From Christensenella sp. UBA767 (GTDB lineage: Bacteria; Bacillota; Clostridia; Christensenellales; CAG-917): a stretch of DNA of 5,220 bases. Of the stretch, positions 1-5,220 are shown piece after piece. The notes under the pieces were generated by a model. It searched no databases. It had not been told where the DNA came from and worked only from the letters and a program-made list of their open reading frames with translations. Each line of letters begins with the position of its first letter. The first letter of the stretch is position 1. Position numbers and translations under genes: made by a program. Location: NCBI GenBank assembly GCA_002297185.1, contig DBJV01000096.1:857-6076 (forward strand), given 5' to 3'.

Positions 1-924
1 TTCCGTCTCCGTCGGGAAACCGACGATAATGTCCGTCGTGATTGCAGCGGACGGATAATATTTGCGAATCAACTGCACCGCGTCGAAATATTGCGTGCAA
101 TTGTATTTTCTGTTCATTTGCTTAAGCACCGTGTCGTCGCCGCTTTGCAACGATAGGTGAAAATGCGGACAAAAACGCTTGATTTTTGTCGTAGCGTCCA
201 AAAATTCTTTGGTGATAACTCCCACTTCGAGCGAGCCGAGGCGCACGGAAAAGTCGAATTTTGCAAGCGCAATCATAAGATTTGCAAGCGACGTATCGTT
301 ATCTTTGCCGTATGCGGACAGATTGATGCCCGTCACTACCACTTCTTTTGCGACGTCTTTGACGGTTTCGAGTTCCCTCACCACGCTTTCTACGGAGCGA
401 GAGCGAGAACGCCCTCTCACGTACGGCACGAGGCAGTAACTGCAGAAATTGTTGCAGCCGTCCTGCACTTTGATGAAATGGCGAGTACGGAGATTGACAA
501 CGCCGTCGTTGTCCTCGAACTCCTTGCTTATATCGAATCCGTCAGGCACGATTTTGTCAAATTGCTCGTCTTTGACGTATTGATTGACGATTTTTCTCGC
601 AAAATCGAGTTTTTTGTCCGTACCGGATATGTATTCTACGTTGTTTTTGGCAAATTGCGAAAAATTGTTTTGAGACGCGCAACCGCACACGTAAATGCGC
701 GCGTTTGGATTGACTTTGAGTATTCTTGCCACCGATTGGCGAGATTTCTTTTCCGCCTCTGCAGTAACTGCGCAAGAATTGATAACGTAAACGTCCGCAG
801 GCTCCAAGCCTTCGCATATTTCAAAGCCTGCATGCTCGAAAACGGCAAGCATAGCGTCGCTATCGTATTGATTTACCTTGCAACCCAGCGTAAAAACGCA
901 CACTTTGGGCAATTTTTCAGTCAT
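1..924 (-). CDS. mtaB: tRNA (N6-L-threonylcarbamoyladenosine(37)-C2)-methylthiotransferase MtaB, 5' part (C-terminus outside window)
   Basis: This radical-SAM enzyme adds a methylthio group to t6A37 of tRNAs, giving ms2t6A next to the anticodon in the cytoplasm. I translated 308 codons, from ATG at 924-922 to position 1 with no stop. The N-terminal UPF0004 domain shows the three cysteines expected to hold the auxiliary 4Fe-4S cluster: C15 (LGCKVNQYD), C51 (INSCAVT) and C82 (CGCASQ). The radical-SAM motif CNNFCSYC is at 157-164, followed by VPYVRGRSRSR. VVVTGINLSAYG (196-206) and the motif HLSLQSG (256-262) follow. The family is usually about 420-450 residues, so roughly the last quarter, including the TRAM domain, is outside the window. 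The start overlaps the rsmE stop by 8 nt and has an SD-like GGGGGA 8 nt upstream. LGCKVNQYD and the gene's place after rsmE favour MtaB over its relatives MiaB and RimO. Confidence 0.94.
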   Translation of the reverse strand, partial: MTEKLPKVCVFTLGCKVNQYDSDAMLAVFEHAGFEICEGLEPADVYVINSCAVTAEAEKKSRQSVARILKVNPNARIYVCGCASQNNFSQFAKNNVEYISGTDKKLDFARKIVNQYVKDEQFDKIVPDGFDISKEFEDNDGVVNLRTRHFIKVQDGCNNFCSYCLVPYVRGRSRSRSVESVVRELETVKDVAKEVVVTGINLSAYGKDNDTSLANLMIALAKFDFSVRLGSLEVGVITKEFLDATTKIKRFCPHFHLSLQSGDDTVLKQMNRKYNCTQYFDAVQLIRKYYPSAAITTDIIVGFPTETE

Positions 925-1639
925 AATCGAGTTCCCCCAACGTATCCAGTAAAAGCGCGCACGAGACGATAGACGCCGTTTCGGCACGCAAAATGCGCTT
1001 GCCGAGCGTAACTATTTGCGCCCCGTTATCTTTGGCTTTCTGCACTTCTTCTTCCGTAAAACCACCCTCTGCGCCCACGACAAGAGCAATACTTTTACCG
1101 CTCAAATCGCAGTCTTTTATGCGGTTTTTCTTTTCATATTCGTATGCAAACAATACCTTATCAAAGGTAGAAAAGCGTTTGAGCATATCGTCAAAGGATA
1201 TGACGTCCTCAACCTCTGTGAGATATGCCGAGCCGCATTGTTTTGCGGATTCGAGCGCAATCTTGTTTGCCCTCTCGCTTGCAAATTTCGTTTCAGCACA
1301 GTTGTGGGACATGAACGGCACGAATTTATCGACGCCCAGTTCCACCGCCTTTTGCACGGCAATATCGAGTTTGTTGTTTTTAAGCACTCCTGCGAACAAA
1401 GTTACGTGTGTATTCTTCTTATCCTGCACCCTAACCTCGTCCACGGAAAGCTCTGCGCAGTCCTTTGAAACGCTTTTTATAGTGCAAAGCCTTTCCAAAC
1501 CGTCGTTTGCGCACACGATAGCCTTGTATCCGGGCTTGTAGCGCAAGACTTTTGTCATATGCAAAAACTCGTCTCCGCAAACGGTTACGGTATCATCGCA
1601 TATTGATTCTGGATTTACAAAAAAGCGTCTTATTTCCAT
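917..1639 (-). CDS. rsmE: 16S rRNA (uracil(1498)-N(3))-methyltransferase RsmE
   Basis: RsmE is a SPOUT-family methyltransferase that uses S-adenosylmethionine to methylate N3 of U1498 in 16S rRNA of the assembled 30S subunit. The product has 240 residues, normal for the family. It opens with the typical RRFFV, then HMTKVLR (27-33) of the PUA-like N-terminal domain. KLDIAVQKAVELGV (90-103) begins the catalytic part. The knotted SAM-binding region shows VVGAEGGF (187-194) and LGKRILRAETA (212-222). Two family positions differ from the common form: GPEGG reads GAEGG, and the Arg often seen in EQ(C/S)GR is Ser137 in KQCGS. ATG 1639-1637 is the start because a TAG lies two codons upstream in frame (1645-1643) and the protein begins at the family's usual point. 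There is no clear SD directly before it. The gap to prmA is 34 nt, and the TGA overlaps the mtaB start. Confidence 0.96.
   Translation of the reverse strand: MEIRRFFVNPESICDDTVTVCGDEFLHMTKVLRYKPGYKAIVCANDGLERLCTIKSVSKDCAELSVDEVRVQDKKNTHVTLFAGVLKNNKLDIAVQKAVELGVDKFVPFMSHNCAETKFASERANKIALESAKQCGSAYLTEVEDVISFDDMLKRFSTFDKVLFAYEYEKKNRIKDCDLSGKSIALVVGAEGGFTEEEVQKAKDNGAQIVTLGKRILRAETASIVSCALLLDTLGELDYD
933..938 (-). promoter_or_regulatory. Shine-Dalgarno-like site of mtaB inside the rsmE 3' end
   Basis: GGGGGA on the transcribed strand lies 8 nt before the mtaB ATG, within the rsmE codons for Leu-Gly-Glu. It can pair with the anti-SD CCUCC with one G-U wobble. Together with the 8-nt rsmE/mtaB overlap it supports the start at 924 and translational coupling to rsmE. 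Confidence 0.6.
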
Positions 1640-1662
1640 AATCTAATCGTATATTTTGACAT
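1630..1662 (-). CDS. possible 10-codon leader-like ORF overlapping the rsmE start (unproven)
   Basis: In the prmA-rsmE gap an ATG (1662-1660) has TGAGGT at 1676-1671, which contains the prmA stop, at SD-like distance (9 nt after GAGG, 8 nt after GAGGT). It opens a 10-codon frame, MSKYTIRLWK, which ends with TAA (1632-1630) just inside rsmE, in another frame. The rsmE ATG at 1639 has no SD of its own. Termination 8 nt into rsmE would leave ribosomes well placed to restart at 1639. Such a short frame can easily be chance, and no function of the peptide itself is implied. Confidence 0.15.
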   Translation of the reverse strand: MSKYTIRLWK

Positions 1663-1673
1663 TTTTGACAACC

Positions 1674-2582
1674 TCAGTCGTTTGCTCTTTTGAGCTTGAA
1701 ACCGCGCCAGTCGTCAATACTTTGACGCTCGATAATCTCATATTCTGCGTCACGGTAACATTGTACCACTTCGTCCTCTCTCGTGTCAATTATGCCCGAC
1801 AATACGATAATTCCGCCTTTGCGCAAATGTTTGCCGATGCTCTTTGAAAAACGCATAAGAATATCCGCCGTAATGTTGGCAAATATAAAGTCCGCTTGTC
1901 TGTCACCCTCAAGCAAGTCCGCCCTTTCGATAATGGCGTCAACGTTGTTCAATGCGGCGTTTTGACGTGCAAATTCAACCGCTTGCTCGTCGATATCGCA
2001 CATATACACGCTCTTTGCGCCGCAAATTTTTGCAGCTATTCCGAGTATTCCCGAGCCGCAACCGACATCTATAACGTCTTTGCCCTCAACGTCCATAAGT
2101 TCAAGGCACATTCTCGTCGTTGCATGCGAGCCTGTTCCGAACGCCATACCGGGATCGAGGCGCATAATTTTCTCGTCGTTGCTTGCCTTGTAGTCAATCC
2201 AAGTCGGAACGATGGTTATATGCTTTGTTTGAATGGGATTATAATACTTTTTCCACTCGTTTTCGTAGTCCGCCGCGTCGATTTCGCCTATCAGAATTTC
2301 GCCGAATTGCACGCCGTTTTTCTTCAATTCCTCGAGATTTGCTTGAAAATTGCCGATAAATTCAGTATCCGACGGATCGCACATCGTGGAAACTTTCACC
2401 ACTTCGCTTTGCTCAAGCACGCTTTCATCAACGTAATCCCAAATTACGTCGCTTTTTATGAGGTCGAGAAAGTCTTGTTTGTCTAAAATGGAAACGCCGC
2501 CCGCACCTGCATCAAACATAGCTGATGAGATGAGGTCGGCGTCGTTATGGTTTGTAAAAACCGTTATCGTTTTGTATTTCAT
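1674..2582 (-). CDS. prmA: ribosomal protein L11 methyltransferase PrmA
   Basis: PrmA is a class I SAM-dependent methyltransferase that methylates lysines and the N-terminus of ribosomal protein L11 in the cytoplasm. The product has 302 residues, usual for the family. The N-terminal part (about 1-95) is the ferredoxin-like L11-recognition domain, weakly conserved as expected. The conserved segment runs through NEWKKYYNP (108-116), then the family signature LDPGMAFGTGSHATT (142-156). The SAM-binding motif I, IDVGCGSGILGIAA, is at 171-184. The acidic residue contacting the SAM ribose is in CDID (195-198), and the catalytic loop begins at FANI (234-237). LSGI (261-264) and the C-terminal W292 are also typical. 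The start ATG (2582-2580) has a good SD, GAGGA, with 8 nt spacing. The stop TGA (1676-1674) is the first part of a TGAGGT sequence that could act as SD for what follows. Placement between dnaJ and rsmE is standard for Bacillota. Confidence 0.97.
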   Translation of the reverse strand: MKYKTITVFTNHNDADLISSAMFDAGAGGVSILDKQDFLDLIKSDVIWDYVDESVLEQSEVVKVSTMCDPSDTEFIGNFQANLEELKKNGVQFGEILIGEIDAADYENEWKKYYNPIQTKHITIVPTWIDYKASNDEKIMRLDPGMAFGTGSHATTRMCLELMDVEGKDVIDVGCGSGILGIAAKICGAKSVYMCDIDEQAVEFARQNAALNNVDAIIERADLLEGDRQADFIFANITADILMRFSKSIGKHLRKGGIIVLSGIIDTREDEVVQCYRDAEYEIIERQSIDDWRGFKLKRAND

Positions 2583-2590
2583 TATGTAAA

Positions 2591-2595
2591 TCCTC
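2591..2595 (-). promoter_or_regulatory. Shine-Dalgarno site of prmA
   Basis: GAGGA on the transcribed strand lies 8 nt before the prmA ATG, standard spacing. It supports the start at 2582 and shows that this organism uses SD-led initiation, which makes the SD-less starts of dnaJ and rsmE stand out. Confidence 0.8.
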
Positions 2596-2617
2596 GCAAT
2601 CCGTTTGATTAGATTGC
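2596..2617 (-). repeat. small inverted repeat in the dnaJ-prmA gap, next to the prmA SD
   Basis: GCAATC (2596-2601) and GATTGC (2612-2617) form a 6-bp stem with a 10-nt loop. On the mRNA the 3' arm ends exactly where the prmA SD GAGGA begins. There is no U-tract, so it is not a terminator. It is weak and could be chance, but its contact with the SD could influence ribosome access. Confidence 0.3.
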
Positions 2618-2627
2618 CGTATTTTGC

Positions 2628-3791
2628 TTATTTGAGTTTTTCTTCGTACGCTTTCTTTATTGGGTATTGTTTCTTTTCGTCAATACTTGCGTCGAGCTTT
2701 TTGAGCAACTCTTTTTGCTCTTTGGTTACGCTCTTGGGAACTTCGACGATAATCTTGACAAACATATCGCCCTTACCTACGCCTTTAAGTTTCTTTATGC
2801 CGTAATTCTTGATTGTGAGAATCGTTCCGCTTTGCGTGCATTCAGGCACTTTGAGTTCCTTGGGACCGTAAAGCGTAGGCACTTGAATTGTGCATCCGAG
2901 CGTTGCATCAGAAAAAGATACAGGCACTTGAAGTTGTACGTCAAAGCCGTTTCTCGTAAACAACTTGTGCGGAAGTACCCTAACTTCCACGTACAAACTG
3001 CCCTTCTCGCCGCCGTTGATGCCCGAGTGTCCTTCGTTGTCGTATCTGACGCGTTGTCCCGAATCGATGCCCGCAGGGATATTGATTTTGACCTCGCGCA
3101 CCTTTTCGAATCTGCCTTGACCGCCGCAAGAGGTGCATTTATCGGTGATAATCTTGCCCTTGCCGCCGCAAGTCGGGCATACGCCTTGAGTGCTGACCTG
3201 ACCGAACGGAGTGCGTTGAGTCATCGTCACGCGACCGCTACCGCCGCATTGAGAGCAAACTTTGAAAGCCGTTCCGCCCTTTGCGCCCGTACCGTTGCAA
3301 TCGGGACAATTTTCCACGCGCTTTACGCTGACCGTCTTTTGCACGCCGAAAGCCGCCTCTTCAAAGGTAATCGTTGCGCCAACGAGTATATCTTGTCCGC
3401 GTTGAGGAGCGTTTGCTCTGCTTGCACGCGACGAACCGCCTCCGAAACCGCTGAATATGCTTGAAAAGATGTCGTCCATGTCAAAGCCAAAGCCACCTGC
3501 GCCTGCGCCAGAAAATCCACTCGCGCCAGAAAATCCGCCTGCGCCCATTTGAGGACCGTTCTCGTCGCCATAAGTGTCGTATGCCGCCCTCTTTTGAGGG
3601 TCGGACAACACCTCGTACGCGTGGTTGATGTCCTTAAACTTTGCCTCGGCGTCCTTCTTCTCTTGCTCGGATGCATTTGCATACACGTCGGGATGGTATT
3701 TTTTGGCGAGTTGACGATACGCCGACTTCAATTCGTCCGCAGTTGCCGTCTTGGAAACGCCCAGTATTTCGTAATAATTCTTTGCTGCCAT
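2628..3791 (-). CDS. dnaJ: molecular chaperone DnaJ (type I Hsp40)
   Basis: DnaJ delivers unfolded proteins to DnaK and stimulates its ATPase. The 387-residue product is a complete type I Hsp40. The J domain covers about residues 5-70 with the essential HPD at 33-35. A Gly/Phe-rich stretch follows (about 83-120) with a DDIFSSIF motif (106-113) and two tandem GFSGA repeats. Four zinc-binding CxxCxGxG motifs are complete: CPDCNGTG (162-169), CSQCGGSG (179-186), CPTCGGKG (205-212) and CTSCGGQG (219-226). Two C-terminal beta domains follow, with INIPAGIDSGQRVR (236-249), and the protein ends at the dimerisation region. ATG 3791-3789 fits the family start (KNYYEILGV). No SD is visible in the A/T-rich 17 nt before it, unlike prmA. 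A 96-nt gap with a strong hairpin separates it from dnaK; prmA follows after 45 nt. Confidence 0.99.
   Translation of the reverse strand: MAAKNYYEILGVSKTATADELKSAYRQLAKKYHPDVYANASEQEKKDAEAKFKDINHAYEVLSDPQKRAAYDTYGDENGPQMGAGGFSGASGFSGAGAGGFGFDMDDIFSSIFSGFGGGSSRASRANAPQRGQDILVGATITFEEAAFGVQKTVSVKRVENCPDCNGTGAKGGTAFKVCSQCGGSGRVTMTQRTPFGQVSTQGVCPTCGGKGKIITDKCTSCGGQGRFEKVREVKINIPAGIDSGQRVRYDNEGHSGINGGEKGSLYVEVRVLPHKLFTRNGFDVQLQVPVSFSDATLGCTIQVPTLYGPKELKVPECTQSGTILTIKNYGIKKLKGVGKGDMFVKIIVEVPKSVTKEQKELLKKLDASIDEKKQYPIKKAYEEKLK
3501..3536 (-). repeat. two tandem 18-bp units in the Gly/Phe region of dnaJ
   Basis: Two adjacent 18-bp units (3501-3518 and 3519-3536) share an identical 14-nt core, GCGCCAGAAAATCC. 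They encode two six-residue steps of the GFSGA type (about residues 86-97) in the flexible linker of DnaJ. In-frame duplication in such a low-complexity linker is common and probably changes only linker length. Confidence 0.7.
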
Positions 3792-3801
3792 AATTTATAG
3801 T

Positions 3802-3891
3802 TTATTTTGCGACATTGTCGCTGTGGTAATAATAAGTGTTTTGGCGCAACCTGTGTTGCGCCAAAACGTTTATGATAATTTTTGCCATCAT
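3802..3891 (-). CDS. possible 29-codon bridging ORF between dnaK and dnaJ (unproven)
   Basis: An ATG (3891-3889) overlaps the dnaK stop in the arrangement ATGA, followed at once by a second in-frame ATG. The frame stays open for 29 codons and stops with TAA (3804-3802), 10 nt before the dnaJ ATG. The peptide would begin MMAKIIINVLAQ, contain a YYY run and end SDNVAK. I recognise no family. It reads through both hairpin structures of the gap. A 29-codon open frame arises often by chance, so it may be meaningless. It is listed because dnaJ has no SD, and ribosomes restarting at the dnaK stop would be delivered close to the dnaJ start. Confidence 0.2.
   Translation of the reverse strand: MMAKIIINVLAQHRLRQNTYYYHSDNVAK
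3809..3821. repeat. 13-bp dyad just upstream of dnaJ
   Basis: GCGACATTGTCGC is an inverted repeat with six symmetric positions on each side of a central base. In RNA it would form a 5-bp stem (GCGAC/GTCGC) with a 3-nt loop, ending 17 nt before the dnaJ ATG and 16 nt after the larger hairpin. It could be a small mRNA structure in the dnaJ leader or a protein-binding operator. It does not match CIRCE (TTAGCACTC-N9-GAGTGCTAA). Function unknown. Confidence 0.4.
3838..3867 (-). promoter_or_regulatory. perfect 13-bp hairpin between dnaK and dnaJ (attenuator or mRNA-processing candidate)
   Basis: The arms GTTTTGGCGCAAC (3838-3850) and GTTGCGCCAAAAC (3855-3867) are exact reverse complements around a 4-nt loop, ACAG on the transcribed strand. 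After a 2-nt mismatch on each side, 4 more base pairs (3832-3835 with 3870-3873) can extend the stem. The transcript downstream reads ACTTATTATTACC: T-rich, but without an unbroken U-tract. It is therefore not a clear intrinsic terminator. It could terminate partially, stabilise the upstream dnaK mRNA against 3' exonucleases, or mark a processing site, each giving more DnaK than DnaJ. The structure is seen directly; the role is inferred. Confidence 0.7.
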
Positions 3892-5220
3892 TCAACCGTG
3901 CCGTCTACACCGCCGTCCGCATTCGGATTTTGGTAATCGTCAGGGTTGATGCCTGCCGCTTTTGCAGCCTCTGCAGCCGCCTCGGGGTTTTGTTGATAGA
4001 ACTTCGTGAAGATAGGATCCGTCACTTTGGTGACCTTCTCGACGATTGCTTTGACTTCTTCTTCGGTCTCTGCTTTTGCAAGTTCCTCGTTTGCGCTCTT
4101 GGTTGCCTCTGCGATAGCAGTCTTGTCTGCCTCTTCGAGTTTTTCGCCGTTCTCGCTCACAAATTTATCGACTGCGAAGATAAGTTGTTCGGCATTATTC
4201 TTTGCATCTACTACAGCTTTACGTTTCTTATCTTCCTCGGCATACTTCTCTGCGTCTTTGACGGCTGCGTCGATGTCTGCCTCTGTGAGGTTGGAAGATG
4301 CGGTGATCGTTATGGATTGAGACTTGTTGGTCGCCTTATCAACAGCCTTTACGGACACGATACCGTTTGCGTCGATATCGAACGTAACTTCGATTTGCGG
4401 AATTCCGCGCGGTGCCGGTGCGATACCCGTAAGTTCAAATCTGCCGAGCGTCTTGTTGTCGCGAGCAAATTGTCTCTCACCTTGCAAAACATGGATATCG
4501 ACTGCGGTTTGATTGTCTGCCGCCGTGCTGAACACTTGCGATTTGCTTGTCGGGATAGTGGTGTTTCTGTCGATGAGTTTGGTGCATACGCCGCCGAGAG
4601 TTTCGATACCCAAGGACAAGGGAGTTACGTCGAGCAACAACATGTCTTTGACTTCGCCTGCAAGCACGCCGCCTTGAATTGCAGCGCCGAGTGCGACGCA
4701 TTCGTCGGGGTTGATTCCCTTATAAGGATCTTTGCCCGTGATACGCTTTACGGAGTCATAAACAGCCGGGATACGAGTGGATCCGCCGACCATAATGACC
4801 TTTGAGATGTCGCTGTAAGAAAGTCCTGCGTCCTTAAGAGCTTGTTGCATCGGGCCTACGGTCGCTTTTACGAGATCTTCCGTGAGAGCGTCGAATTTTG
4901 CTCTTGTGAGTTCCATATCGAGGTGCATCGGCACCCCGTTTTCCATTGCGATGAACGGGAGCGAGATATGCGCTTTTGTTACGCCGGACAAATCGATCTT
5001 TGCCTTCTCTGCAGCCTCTTTGATACGTTGCATTGCCATTTTGTCTTTGGTGAGGTCAACGCCTGCGTGATCTTTCTTGAATTCGGATACGATCCAATCC
5101 ATAATGCGCTTATCGAAGTCGTCGCCGCCGAGACGGTTGTTACCTGCCGTAGCCAAAACTTCGAATACGCCGTCGCCGAGTTCGAGTACGGATACGTCGA
5201 ACGTGCCGCCGCCAAGGTCG
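3888..5220 (-). CDS. dnaK: molecular chaperone DnaK (Hsp70), 3' part (N-terminus outside window)
   Basis: DnaK is the ATP-driven Hsp70 chaperone and works with DnaJ and GrpE. The reading frame is open to the window edge (first whole codon at 5219-5217), giving 443 C-terminal residues. They begin with the phosphate-binding DLGGGTFDVS, so about 170-195 residues are missing. The TTG at 5156-5154 is internal and not a start, because the conserved sequence continues upstream of it. Visible in order (fragment numbering): the Hsp70 signature VIMVGGSTRIPAV (141-153), GINPDECVALGAA (168-180), the interdomain linker DMLLLDVTPLSLGIET (192-207), then the substrate-binding beta domain with GERQFARDN (247-255) and GIPQIEVTFDIDANGI (272-287). 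A helical lid (about 310-400) rich in Ala, Glu and Lys follows. The end is an unusual QNPNADGGVDGTVE rather than a strongly acidic DDDK-type tail. The stop is TGA (3890-3888). The operon's promoter must lie beyond 5220. Confidence 0.99.
   Translation of the reverse strand, partial: DLGGGTFDVSVLELGDGVFEVLATAGNNRLGGDDFDKRIMDWIVSEFKKDHAGVDLTKDKMAMQRIKEAAEKAKIDLSGVTKAHISLPFIAMENGVPMHLDMELTRAKFDALTEDLVKATVGPMQQALKDAGLSYSDISKVIMVGGSTRIPAVYDSVKRITGKDPYKGINPDECVALGAAIQGGVLAGEVKDMLLLDVTPLSLGIETLGGVCTKLIDRNTTIPTSKSQVFSTAADNQTAVDIHVLQGERQFARDNKTLGRFELTGIAPAPRGIPQIEVTFDIDANGIVSVKAVDKATNKSQSITITASSNLTEADIDAAVKDAEKYAEEDKKRKAVVDAKNNAEQLIFAVDKFVSENGEKLEEADKTAIAEATKSANEELAKAETEEEVKAIVEKVTKVTDPIFTKFYQQNPEAAAEAAKAAGINPDDYQNPNADGGVDGTVE

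Noticed and set aside
157..972. Long open frame on the plus strand, 271 codons
   Set aside because: It is the antisense shadow of mtaB and the rsmE 3' end. The minus-strand frame carries all the MtaB cysteine motifs and this one resembles no known family.
1656..1670. Two TTGACA hexamers on the plus strand (1656-1661, 1665-1670), possibly an antisense promoter against rsmE/prmA
   Set aside because: Neither has a TATAAT-like hexamer 16-18 nt downstream. They come from a tandem TGTCAAAA repeat on the minus strand.
3792..3808. TATAAA in the A/T-rich stretch before dnaJ as a -10 box
   Set aside because: No acceptable -35 hexamer lies at proper spacing, and transcription from it would start inside dnaJ.
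3832..3873. Calling the dnaK-dnaJ hairpin a plain intrinsic terminator
   Set aside because: There is no uninterrupted U-tract after the stem on either strand, and dnaJ has no visible promoter of its own after it, so full termination would silence the downstream genes.
3882..4805. 307-codon plus-strand frame opposite dnaK
   Set aside because: It is an antisense shadow of a highly conserved dnaK coding frame, with a Cys/Arg/Phe-rich composition typical of antisense reading.
5154..5156. TTG as an internal or true start of dnaK
   Set aside because: Upstream codons in the same frame encode DLGGGTFDVS and the following conserved Hsp70 sequence, so the gene continues past the window edge.

Overview
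The window carries five genes, all on the minus strand. In transcription order (high to low coordinate) they are dnaK (3' part), dnaJ, prmA, rsmE and mtaB (5' part). This is the distal half of the heat-shock operon typical of Bacillota (hrcA-grpE-dnaK-dnaJ-prmA-rsmE-mtaB). That gene order, the Gram-positive style DnaJ, Shine-Dalgarno (SD) sites before two genes and the moderate base composition suggest an anaerobic clostridial lineage, perhaps uncultured. The species cannot be named from the sequence. No promoter, CIRCE operator, RNA gene, mobile element or CRISPR array is visible. The operon promoter and any HrcA operator would lie upstream, beyond position 5220.

Layout: 5220-3888 is the C-terminal part of DnaK (ATPase subdomain II, linker, substrate-binding domain, lid). 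3887-3792 is a 96-nt gap with a perfect 13-bp hairpin and a smaller dyad. 3791-2628 is complete DnaJ. 2627-2583 is a 45-nt gap with a small inverted repeat and the prmA SD. 2582-1674 is complete PrmA. 1673-1640 is a 34-nt gap. 1639-917 is complete RsmE. 924-1 is MtaB, overlapping rsmE by 8 nt and running off the window. No stretch longer than 100 nt lacks a gene.

Functionally, DnaK and DnaJ form the Hsp70/Hsp40 folding machine. The three downstream genes modify the translation apparatus: ribosomal protein L11 methylation (PrmA), 16S rRNA m3U1498 (RsmE) and the ms2t6A37 modification of tRNA (MtaB). The operon therefore links protein folding with ribosome and tRNA modification.

I found no undescribed system here; the genes are ordinary. 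The points worth a second look are at the junctions. dnaJ and rsmE have no recognisable SD, and each is preceded by a very short open frame that starts at or just after the previous gene's stop and ends close to the next start codon. This could couple translation along the operon. The dnaK-dnaJ gap also holds a strong hairpin without a canonical U-tract, a candidate for setting the DnaK:DnaJ ratio.
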